A stretch of DNA of 64,000 nt from Acidaminococcus timonensis (lineage in GTDB: Bacteria > Bacillota > Negativicutes > Acidaminococcales > Acidaminococcaceae), in NCBI RefSeq assembly GCF_900106585.1, contig NZ_FNWH01000006.1:186001-250000 (forward strand), read 5' to 3'. The translations under genes and the position numbers were made by a program. The notes under the pieces were generated by a model, which was not told where the DNA came from, searched no databases, and worked only from the letters and a program-made list of their open reading frames with translations. Shown one piece after another: positions 17,376-24,229 of the stretch. Position 1 is the first letter of the stretch, and each line of letters begins with the position of its first letter.

Positions 17376-17603
17376 ATGAAAGAGATAGTTGAAGTGATTG
17401 CTAAGGCTATCGTGAATAATCCCTCCGAGGTACAGGTGGAGGAAGAGAAAAACGGTTCTTCCGTGATTCTCAAACTCCACGTGGCACCTGAAGATATGGG
17501 TAAAGTGATCGGCAAACAAGGCCGCATTGCCAAGGCCATCCGTCTGGTGATGAAAGCAGCTGCTACCCGCGAAAATGTAAAAGTCATCGTAGATATCGAT
17601 TAA
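17376..17603 (+). CDS. khpA: KH-domain RNA-binding protein KhpA (YlqC)
   Basis: This 75-residue protein is a single KH domain with the GxxG loop IGKQGR. KhpA pairs with KhpB (Jag) and binds many RNAs, affecting cell division and envelope control in Gram-positive relatives. The conserved place between rpsP and ylqD/rimM supports the call. A GGAGG site precedes the ATG. Confidence 0.93.
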   Translation: MKEIVEVIAKAIVNNPSEVQVEEEKNGSSVILKLHVAPEDMGKVIGKQGRIAKAIRLVMKAAATRENVKVIVDID

Positions 17604-17614
17604 AGGTGGTTACC

Positions 17615-18022
17615 ATGGATAAAATGATCGTTCGGGTGCCTGTAGTCATCAAGGCCAAGGTCACTGATGACCTGAAAGCCAAGATCATTGCAGATATGAA
17701 ACGGCAAGTCCAGGCTGCTGAACTGGATTTTGAACAATTCCAGTTCAATGCCAAACGGGCTCTGAATGAACAGGCCGCTGCAGGGCCTGACGCAACTCGG
17801 GCTCTCCAGGAGCAGATCGAGTACGAAAAAGCGCAGCGCGGCCGTGCGCTCCAGGAGTTGAAAGACAAACTGGAACGGGCTGAGAACCTGGAAATTGGCA
17901 GTGAAGTCGGTCATGGTACACTGGAACGTTCTGTAGAGATTACCGTCGGCAGCGACCTGGAATCTCTCATGGGTGCCGAAATCGTCGTAGAGGACGGCAA
18001 AGTGATTGGTTTCAGAGCGTAA
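17615..18022 (+). CDS. ylqD: YlqD-like protein
   Basis: This protein of 135 residues corresponds by position and character to YlqD of Bacillus, a protein of unknown function always found between khpA and rimM. It has a short beta-rich start (MIVRVPVVIKAKV), a long charged coiled coil (about residues 15-90, rich in A/E/K/Q) and a C-terminal beta domain (VEITVGSDLESLMGAEIVVE). The ATG at 17615 follows AAAGGTGGT; a GTG 9 bases earlier is part of that site. It is cotranscribed with its neighbours. Confidence 0.75.
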   Translation: MDKMIVRVPVVIKAKVTDDLKAKIIADMKRQVQAAELDFEQFQFNAKRALNEQAAAGPDATRALQEQIEYEKAQRGRALQELKDKLERAENLEIGSEVGHGTLERSVEITVGSDLESLMGAEIVVEDGKVIGFRA

Positions 18023-18026
18023 GCCT

Positions 18027-18521
18027 ATGGAACAGCATATCGTGATTGGCAAAATTGTCGCCCCGCATGGCGTGCGGGGCGAATTTCGCATCATGCCGCA
18101 AACGGACCATCCGGAGCGGTACGCCAAACTGAAGAAAATCACCCTGGACAACGGCCGGGAATTCACGGTTGTGAGCCTGCGCCAGCATAAGAACGTATAC
18201 CTGATGAAGGTGGAGAGCATCGATACCATGAATGATGCGGAAACCCTCCGGGGCCGGACCATCGTCCTGCGTCCTGAAGAATTGCCCCCTCTGCCCGAAG
18301 GCCAGTTCTATGTCCGGGATATCCTGGGTTTTGCCGCTGTCACACCGGAGGGGGAACCCATCGGGACCCTGAAGGATGTGTACAGCCCCGGATCTACGGA
18401 TGTATTCGTCATTGCCCCGCCGGAGGGAGAAGACATCCTGGTGGCGGCCATCGCAGACAACATCCGGAAGATTGACTGGGAAAAGAAAGAAATCGTCGTT
18501 GTGCTGCCGGAGTGGATTTGA
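18027..18521 (+). CDS. rimM: 16S rRNA processing protein RimM
   Basis: RimM assists maturation of the 3' domain of 16S rRNA and binds S19. The 164-residue protein has the N-terminal RimM domain (IGKIVAPHGVRGEFRI) and the PRC-barrel domain with FYVRDILGFAAVT and the terminal PEWI. The ATG at 18027 lies 4 bases after the ylqD stop. trmD starts 3 bases after its own stop. The rimM-trmD pair is near universal. Confidence 0.95.
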   Translation: MEQHIVIGKIVAPHGVRGEFRIMPQTDHPERYAKLKKITLDNGREFTVVSLRQHKNVYLMKVESIDTMNDAETLRGRTIVLRPEELPPLPEGQFYVRDILGFAAVTPEGEPIGTLKDVYSPGSTDVFVIAPPEGEDILVAAIADNIRKIDWEKKEIVVVLPEWI

Positions 18522-18524
18522 GCC

Positions 18525-19283
18525 ATGAAATTTGTGTTTATCACCTTATTTCCGGAAATGATCCAGAATGCCTGCAGCGTAAGCATCCTGGGCCGGGCTG
18601 CCCAGGAGGGGCTGATCAGCGTCCAGTGCGTCAATCCCCGGGATTATGCCACGGACCGGCACCGCAGTGTGGATGATACCACCTGTGGCGGCGGAGCCGG
18701 CATGGTGCTGAAGCCCCAGACCTGCCTGGCTGCCCTGGACCGGGCCCGGGAACTGGCTCCCGGGGCACTGGTGGCTGCCATGACCCCCGTGGGGGAACAG
18801 CTGCAGCAGGAACGGATCTGCGGACTGGCCAAAAGTGGCCGGGACCTGATCTTCCTGTGCGGCCATTACGAAGGTTTCGATGAACGGATCCTGATGGAGG
18901 CTGATCTCCGGCTTTCCATCGGTGATTTCGTGCTCACAGGGGGGGAGCTGCCGGCTCTGTGCGTTATGGACGCCGTTGCCCGGTTCATCCCCGGTGTACT
19001 GGGCAAACAGGTCAGTGCAGAGGAAGATTCGTTCCACCACAGCCTGCTGGAATATCCTCAGTATACCCGTCCTGTAGAGTATCAGGGCAAAACCGTACCG
19101 GAGATCCTGCTCTCCGGAGACCACGCAAAAATCGACCAGTGGCGGCGGAAGGAAGCCCTGCGGGCAACCTTCCACCATCGCCCGGAGCTGCTGCGGCAGA
19201 TGCAGTGGCAGAAGGGGGATGGCAGGCTGTTCCTGGCCATGAAAGAAGAAGAAAAAGAGAACTCCCGGGCAGAAAAGAAGTAA
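18525..19283 (+). CDS. trmD: tRNA (guanine-N1)-methyltransferase TrmD
   Basis: TrmD methylates G37 of tRNAs that have G36, using S-adenosylmethionine and its trefoil-knot fold; this prevents +1 frameshifting. At 252 residues it has normal length. The knot region reads IGDFVLTGGELPALCVMDAVARFIPG, given here by its parts IGDFVLTGGELP and VMDAVAR, and the N-terminus FVFITLFPEM is typical. The short linker and C-terminal helical domain are complete. It ends the polycistron before the separate rplS promoter. Confidence 0.95.
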   Translation: MKFVFITLFPEMIQNACSVSILGRAAQEGLISVQCVNPRDYATDRHRSVDDTTCGGGAGMVLKPQTCLAALDRARELAPGALVAAMTPVGEQLQQERICGLAKSGRDLIFLCGHYEGFDERILMEADLRLSIGDFVLTGGELPALCVMDAVARFIPGVLGKQVSAEEDSFHHSLLEYPQYTRPVEYQGKTVPEILLSGDHAKIDQWRRKEALRATFHHRPELLRQMQWQKGDGRLFLAMKEEEKENSRAEKK

Positions 19284-19305
19284 GGGAAAATCCCCGGCTT
19301 TCTGG

Positions 19306-19335
19306 TTGCACTGGGAACCGGCTGTATGGTATAAT
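19306..19335 (+). promoter_or_regulatory. Promoter of rplS
   Basis: TTGCAC (19306-19311), an 18-bp spacer and TATAAT (19330-19335) with TGG in front, an extended -10. Confidence 0.7.
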
Positions 19336-19340
19336 ACAGC

Positions 19341-19410
19341 GTATGCATTAACGGGCGGTCCGCTGTTAGCACGTGGCTAGACATGAACGTCTTGGATTCT
19401 GAGGAGGAAA
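19341..19410 (+). promoter_or_regulatory. Candidate L19 mRNA leader
   Basis: The 75-base untranslated leader between the promoter and rplS contains paired GC-rich segments (GGGCGGTCCGC, CACGTGG) before the ribosome site. Firmicutes rplS and rplM mRNAs often carry such autoregulatory leaders (Rfam L19 and L13 leader families). I assign it by position, not by a model search. Confidence 0.45.
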
Positions 19411-19416
19411 TTATAA

Positions 19417-19758
19417 ATGAACGTAATTGAAGCAATTGAAAAGGAACAGCTGCGTTCCGACATTCCTGAATTCCGTCCTGGCGATACCCTGAAGGTTTAT
19501 GTAAAGGTTGTCGAAGGTTCTCGTGAACGTGTTCAGATGTTTGAAGGCGTTTGCATTGCACGGAGTGGTGCTGGTGTACGGGAAATGTTCACCGTTCGCC
19601 GTGTTGCTTCCGGTGTTGGCGTAGAACGGATGTTCCCTGTACATTCCCCGCGTCTGGAAAAGATCGTTGTATCTCACAGAGGTGTGGTGCGCAGAGCCAA
19701 ACTGTACTATCTGCGTAAACTGACCGGTAAAGCTGCTCGTATCAAAGAACGCCGCTAA
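19417..19758 (+). CDS. rplS: 50S ribosomal protein L19
   Basis: L19 sits at the 30S-50S interface; this copy has 113 residues. The motifs [20 protein letters not shown] and [12 protein letters not shown] and the end [11 protein letters not shown] are typical. A GAGGAGG site lies 10 bases before the ATG. It has its own promoter and leader and a good terminator, so it can be expressed apart from rimM-trmD. lepB follows 58 bases later. Confidence 0.96.
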   Translation: MNVIEAIEKEQLRSDIPEFRPGDTLKVYVKVVEGSRERVQMFEGVCIARSGAGVREMFTVRRVASGVGVERMFPVHSPRLEKIVVSHRGVVRRAKLYYLRKLTGKAARIKERR

Positions 19759-19770
19759 TCCGGACGAATC

Positions 19771-19800
19771 AGGCAGTTGCTCCGGCAACTGCCTTTTTTC
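19771..19800 (+). terminator. Terminator of rplS
   Basis: The stem AGGCAGTTGC / GCAACTGCCT (19771-19780 with 19785-19794, loop TCCG) is followed by TTTTTC. lepB begins 17 bases later, so partial read-through may feed lepB. Confidence 0.9.
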
Positions 19801-19816
19801 TGTGAAGGAGAGAACT

Positions 19817-20356
19817 ATGAGCGAAAACAAGAAGTCGGATTCCTGGCAGGATACCGTCAGTGACTGGCTGATTTCCATCATCGTGGCCGTAGTCCTAGCT
19901 TTCGGGATCCGGACTTTCCTGGTGGAACCCTATATGGTGTCCGGGCCTTCCATGATGAACACCCTGCAGGACCGGGAGCGGCTGCTGGTGAACAAGCTGG
20001 TGTACTATACCCGCCAGCCCAGAAGAGGCGAGATCATCGTCTTCAAGTATCCCAGCGACACCCGGCGTGACTTCATCAAACGGGTCATCGCTGTGGGCGG
20101 GGACACCATCGAGATCAGGGACGGGAAGACCCTGGTGAACGGGGAAGCCATCGATGAAAGCTACATCCGGGAACCCTTCCACACCAACCTTCCCAAAATG
20201 ACGGTGCCCCAGGGACACATCTTCGTCATGGGCGACAACCGGAACAATTCGGAAGACAGCCGCTTCCAGGATGTGGGCTTCGTAGACCTGAGCCTGGTCA
20301 AGGGCAAAGCCAGTGTCATCTTCTGGCCTCTGGGTCAGATGCGTTCACTGCCGTAA
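19817..20356 (+). CDS. lepB: Signal peptidase I
   Basis: Type I signal peptidase removes signal peptides from secreted proteins at the outer face of the cytoplasmic membrane. The 179-residue protein has one N-terminal membrane segment (about residues 17-35), the catalytic serine S45 in SGPSMMNTL and the lysine K88 in RRDFIKRVIAVGGD. The MGDNRNNSEDSR motif (box E) follows. Length matches the short Gram-positive (SipS-like) type. Gene context with rbgA and rnhB is conserved in Firmicutes. Confidence 0.95.
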   Translation: MSENKKSDSWQDTVSDWLISIIVAVVLAFGIRTFLVEPYMVSGPSMMNTLQDRERLLVNKLVYYTRQPRRGEIIVFKYPSDTRRDFIKRVIAVGGDTIEIRDGKTLVNGEAIDESYIREPFHTNLPKMTVPQGHIFVMGDNRNNSEDSRFQDVGFVDLSLVKGKASVIFWPLGQMRSLP

Positions 20357-20364
20357 TTTTACAT

Positions 20365-20424
20365 GGGGCTGTCGCTGCGGCGGCAGCCCTATTTTTATAT
20401 AAGAAAGGGGAGCTGCCCCTTTTG
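20365..20424 (+). terminator. Two successive hairpins after lepB
   Basis: The first stem is GGGCTGTCG / CGGCAGCCC, followed by ATTTTTAT (to 20398). A second hairpin AAAGGGG / CCCCTTT follows at about 20404-20422. Together they form a double terminator in the 195-base gap before rbgA. Confidence 0.8.
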
Positions 20425-20484
20425 CTGCACCAAATTGCAGAAAATGGATGGATTTTTGCACCATTCGCATCCCTGTTGTTTTCA

Positions 20485-20493
20485 TGATATAAT
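20485..20493 (+). promoter_or_regulatory. Extended -10 promoter for rbgA
   Basis: TGATATAAT is a TGn-TATAAT extended -10, 58 bases before rbgA. No good -35 was seen. Confidence 0.5.
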
Positions 20494-20550
20494 GGGACCC
20501 ATGCGAGTCAGGCGGCCATGCCGCTGTCTATAGAGAAAGGACATGTAAGA

Positions 20551-21444
20551 ATGGAGAATACCTTCGGAGAAAAGAAACTGCACATCCAGTGGTTCCCAGG
20601 CCATATGACCAAGGCCAGGCGGATGATGGAAGCCAACCTGAAACTGGTGGATGTGGTGGTGGAACTGCTGGATGCCCGGATTCCCCGGTCCAGTGCCAAC
20701 CCCATGTTGCAGCAGCTGATTGGCAGCAAGCAGAAAATCGTGGTGCTGAACAAGACGGATATGGCGGACCCGGACCAGACCCGGGCCTGGCTGACCTGGC
20801 TGAAGAAAAAGAACTTTACCGCACTGGAAGTGGACTGCCAGAAGGGAAGAGGTGTCAAGGCTCTGGTAACAGCCATCCAGAAGGCCGGGGAACCTACCCT
20901 GGAAAAATGGCGGAAGAAAGGCGTGCGCAACCGTTCCATCCGGGTCATGATTGTGGGCATCCCCAATGTGGGCAAATCCACCCTGATCAACCGGCTGCTG
21001 GGCCGGAACAAGACCGTGACCCAGAACAAACCCGGCGTGACACGGGGACCTCAGTGGGTGATCCTGGGCAAGGGACTGGAACTGTTGGATACGCCGGGAG
21101 TTTTGTGGCCCAAGTTCGACAATCCGGAAACGGGGTTCTGCCTGGCTGTGACCGGAGCCATCCGGGAAGAGGTGTTCGACCAGGAAATCGCTGTGCACAT
21201 CCTGGTGCAGCGGCTGATGAAACGGTATCCCCAGGAACTGTGTGCCAATTATAAGATTGAATTGACAACGGAAGATACGGTGGAGACTGTGGAGGAAAAA
21301 ATCGCCTTGTCCCGGGGCTGGTTGCAGGCTGGCGGCGTGGCTGACAAGAACAAGACCATCCAGATGGTGCTGCGGGATTTCAAGAGTGGAAAGCTGGGAG
21401 CCTTTACCCTGGAAACAGCGCCTAAAACAGGAGGAGAGCAGTAA
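20551..21444 (+). CDS. rbgA: Ribosome biogenesis GTPase RbgA (YlqF)
   Basis: RbgA is a circularly permuted GTPase needed for late assembly of the 50S subunit. In the 297-residue sequence the G4 motif ([10 protein letters not shown]) precedes G1 ([14 protein letters not shown]) and G3 (DTPGVLWPK), the hallmark of the permuted YlqF/YawG family. The N-terminal [13 protein letters not shown] is diagnostic. The ATG at 20551 is preceded by AGAAAGGA; an in-frame ATG 33 bases upstream is closer to the promoter but lacks a site. The last base of its stop codon is the A of the rnhB ATG. Confidence 0.95.
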   Translation: MENTFGEKKLHIQWFPGHMTKARRMMEANLKLVDVVVELLDARIPRSSANPMLQQLIGSKQKIVVLNKTDMADPDQTRAWLTWLKKKNFTALEVDCQKGRGVKALVTAIQKAGEPTLEKWRKKGVRNRSIRVMIVGIPNVGKSTLINRLLGRNKTVTQNKPGVTRGPQWVILGKGLELLDTPGVLWPKFDNPETGFCLAVTGAIREEVFDQEIAVHILVQRLMKRYPQELCANYKIELTTEDTVETVEEKIALSRGWLQAGGVADKNKTIQMVLRDFKSGKLGAFTLETAPKTGGEQ

Positions 21445-22256
21445 TGGACGAGAAAAAGAAGGTCAGCTACATCAAAGAGCGGCTGGCCCAGGGCCCTACC
21501 GCTGCGGAACTGGCCCTGTGGTCCGAAGACCCGCGGATGGGGGTGCAGCACCTCCTGGCTTCCTATGAAAAAAAGCAGATCAAAAAGAGAAAGGAACAGC
21601 AGCGGCTGCAGCAGCTCCAGTCCATGGAACAGCAGTACTGGGACAGGGAACTGGAATATGTGGCCGGCTGTGATGAAGCAGGACGGGGTCCGCTGGCGGG
21701 TCCCCTGGTGACAGCGGCGGTGATCCTGCCCCATACCATCTGGCTTCCGGGACTGAATGATTCAAAAAAAGTAAGTGCCAAACGTCGGGAGGAACTGTAT
21801 GGGGAGATCCTGGACCAGGCGGTGGCTGTTACCGTGAGTATCCTGGGACCCAGAGAAATCGATACCCTGAACATCTACCAGGCGGCCAAACAGGCCATGA
21901 CGCTGTGCCTGACCCATATGAAGGTGCGGCCCCTGGCGGCCATTACTGATGCCATGCCACTGAACCTTCCGGATCTGCCGGTGCAGGATGTGGTCAGGGG
22001 GGACAGCCGGAGTGCAGCGGTGGCAGCGGCTTCCATCATCGCCAAGGTCACCCGGGACCGGATCATGGAACAGCTGGATCTGGAGTATCCTCAGTACGGA
22101 TTTGCCACCCACAAGGGATATGGTACGGCCAAACACATGCATGCGGTGCTGGACTGCGGTCCCACGCCCTGGCACCGGAGAAGCTACGAGCCCTTGAAGA
22201 GCATGGGCGATACCGGGGAAGCCATCAGCGAGAATCGGCTGCTGCAATTGAAATAA
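21444..22256 (+). CDS. rnhB: Ribonuclease HII with N-terminal extension
   Basis: RNase HII cuts RNA in RNA-DNA hybrids and removes misinserted ribonucleotides. The catalytic acid residues are in GCDEAGRGPLAGP (D77, E78), TDAMPL and GDSRSAAVAAASIIAKVTRD. The protein has 270 residues; about 70 N-terminal residues form an extra charged, coiled region (KKQIKKRKEQQRLQQLQ), as in Bacillus RnhB. It overlaps the rbgA stop by one base and is followed by yraN after 14 bases. Confidence 0.95.
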   Translation: MDEKKKVSYIKERLAQGPTAAELALWSEDPRMGVQHLLASYEKKQIKKRKEQQRLQQLQSMEQQYWDRELEYVAGCDEAGRGPLAGPLVTAAVILPHTIWLPGLNDSKKVSAKRREELYGEILDQAVAVTVSILGPREIDTLNIYQAAKQAMTLCLTHMKVRPLAAITDAMPLNLPDLPVQDVVRGDSRSAAVAAASIIAKVTRDRIMEQLDLEYPQYGFATHKGYGTAKHMHAVLDCGPTPWHRRSYEPLKSMGDTGEAISENRLLQLK

Positions 22257-22270
22257 GGGAGGGATTCCGG

Positions 22271-22627
22271 ATGGTCCATGCACGACGGAAATTCGGCAAC
22301 TGGGGCGAAGATGCCGCAGTGCAGTACCTGGAAAGGAATGGCTATGAGATCCTGGAACGGAACTTCAGCTGTCATTGGGGCGAAATCGACATCATCGCCC
22401 GGCAGCGGGGTATCCTGGCCTTTGTGGAGGTAAAGAGCCGCCACACGCTGACCTACGGACGACCGGCGGAGGCGGTGACCCGTGCCAAACAGGAGCGGCT
22501 GCGCAAATCCGCCTACCTGTACCTGAAGACCCATCAGGTGCACCGGTTCCGGTACCAGTTCGATATCATCGAAGTCCTGGATTTATATGGACAGATTTCT
22601 CTGAATCATTTGAAGAATTGTTTTTAA
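22271..22627 (+). CDS. yraN: YraN-family (UPF0102) endonuclease-like protein
   Basis: This 118-residue UPF0102 protein has a restriction-endonuclease-like fold. The nuclease core is visible as GEIDIIARQRGILAFVEVKSR (split: GEIDIIA and FVEVKSR), preceded by RRKFGNWGEDAAVQYL. Members are implicated in DNA repair or uptake and often sit next to rnhB and comM, as here. The exact role is unproven. comM begins 66 bases later. Confidence 0.9.
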   Translation: MVHARRKFGNWGEDAAVQYLERNGYEILERNFSCHWGEIDIIARQRGILAFVEVKSRHTLTYGRPAEAVTRAKQERLRKSAYLYLKTHQVHRFRYQFDIIEVLDLYGQISLNHLKNCF

Positions 22628-22693
22628 CAGAAAGACAGAACCGTTTGCCGGGACTGTCCAGACCAACCCAGATTACCAGAAGGAGCTGATCCC

Positions 22694-24217
22694 ATGTATG
22701 CACGCACTTGGGGAGAGACCACCCGGGGCATCAATGGAGAAATGGTTACGGTGGAAGTGGATGTGACCAATGGCATGCCGGCCTTTGAGATGGTGGGCCT
22801 GCCGGATGTGGCCGTGAAGGAGGCCCGGGAACGGGTGAAGGCGGCCATCAAGAATTCAGGGTTCCACTTTCCGGATACCCACATCACGGTGAACCTGGCT
22901 CCGGCGGACCTTAAAAAGGATGGAGCCGGGCTGGATCTGCCCATTGCCCTGGGAGTGCTGGCAGCCAAACAGTATGTGAAGCTGCCGGAACCCATGCCGG
23001 TGTTCGCCGGAGAACTGGCCCTGGACGGCACCCTGCGCCCGGTAAACGGCATCCTGCCCATGATCCTCCGGGCCCGGGAAGAAGGCTTGCCCGCTATTTT
23101 CATTCCGGCGGGGAACGCCACCGAAGGGGAACTGGTGGAGGGCATCGAAGTTTTTACGGTGAGCTGCCTGGGAGAGATCATCGACCATTTCGAAGGGACG
23201 CATCCGCTGCAGCCCCTGGCCAAAAAGGTCCTGGACCTGGAAAGCCCGCCGGAGGACCTGGTGGATTTTGCCGATGTGCAGGGGCAGCGGGTGGCCAAAC
23301 GAGCACTGGAAATCGCAGCTGCCGGCGGTCATAACGTGCTCATGGTGGGTGCTCCCGGTGCGGGTAAAACCATGTTGGCCCGGCGGTTGCCCAGCATCCT
23401 GCCTCCCATGACGGAGGAGGAGGCTCTGGAGGTAACCAAGATCTACAGTATTTCCGGACTGCTGAAAAGCCGCCATGGCATTATGGTGGAGCGCCCCTTC
23501 CGGAGTCCTCACCATACGGTTTACCAGAGTGCCCTCATCGGTGGCGGCAGCATCCCCCGGCCGGGAGAGGTGACCCTCAGCCATCACGGGGTCCTGTTTC
23601 TGGATGAATTGCCGGAATTCTCCCGCAGTGCCCTGGAAGTACTGCGTCAGCCCCTGGAAGACGGGATGGTGACCATCAGCCGGGTCCAGGCATCCCTGAC
23701 CTATCCGGCCCGGTTTATCCTGGTGGCGGCCCAGAATCCCTGTCCCTGTGGCTTCTGGGGGGAGGAGGACTCCATCCACCAGTGTACCTGCAGGCCCGGA
23801 GACATTGCCCGGTATCGGAAAAAAATCTCCGGTCCTCTGCTGGATCGGATCGACATCCAGATCCACGTGCCCCGTCTTCAGTACCAGGAGATGAAAAGTA
23901 CCCGGAAGGAGGAGAGTTCGGCGGCCATCCGGCAACGGGTGGTGGCGGCCCGAAAGCTCCAGCGGGACCGGCTGAAGGGAACCCATCTGTTCTGCAATGC
24001 CAGCATGGGACGCCGGGAAGTGAAAGCCTTCTGCCCCATGACCCGGGAAGCGGAATGCCTGCTGGAAAAATATTTCATCAGCCTGGGCCTCAGTGCACGC
24101 AGCCATGACCGGATCATCAAGGTGGCCCGGACCATTGCCGATCTGGGAGGAAGCCGGGAAATCACGGCTCTCCACCTGGGAGAGGCCATCCAGCTGCGGA
24201 CCAGCATCCAGGGCTGA
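22694..24217 (+). CDS. comM: ComM/YifB-family AAA+ ATPase
   Basis: ComM is a hexameric helicase-like ATPase that promotes branch migration during natural transformation. The 507-residue protein has a Lon-protease-like N-terminal domain (to about residue 190), a magnesium-chelatase-type AAA+ core with Walker A GAPGAGKTMLARRLP near residue 219, Walker B VLFLDELPEFSR, and a C-terminal domain with SARSHDRIIKVARTIADL. A zinc-ribbon-like segment (NPCPCGFWG; CTCRPG) is present. It precedes the type IV pilus genes by 12 bases, so both sets may serve DNA uptake. Confidence 0.93.
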   Translation: MYARTWGETTRGINGEMVTVEVDVTNGMPAFEMVGLPDVAVKEARERVKAAIKNSGFHFPDTHITVNLAPADLKKDGAGLDLPIALGVLAAKQYVKLPEPMPVFAGELALDGTLRPVNGILPMILRAREEGLPAIFIPAGNATEGELVEGIEVFTVSCLGEIIDHFEGTHPLQPLAKKVLDLESPPEDLVDFADVQGQRVAKRALEIAAAGGHNVLMVGAPGAGKTMLARRLPSILPPMTEEEALEVTKIYSISGLLKSRHGIMVERPFRSPHHTVYQSALIGGGSIPRPGEVTLSHHGVLFLDELPEFSRSALEVLRQPLEDGMVTISRVQASLTYPARFILVAAQNPCPCGFWGEEDSIHQCTCRPGDIARYRKKISGPLLDRIDIQIHVPRLQYQEMKSTRKEESSAAIRQRVVAARKLQRDRLKGTHLFCNASMGRREVKAFCPMTREAECLLEKYFISLGLSARSHDRIIKVARTIADLGGSREITALHLGEAIQLRTSIQG

Positions 24218-24229
24218 GGGAGGTGTACC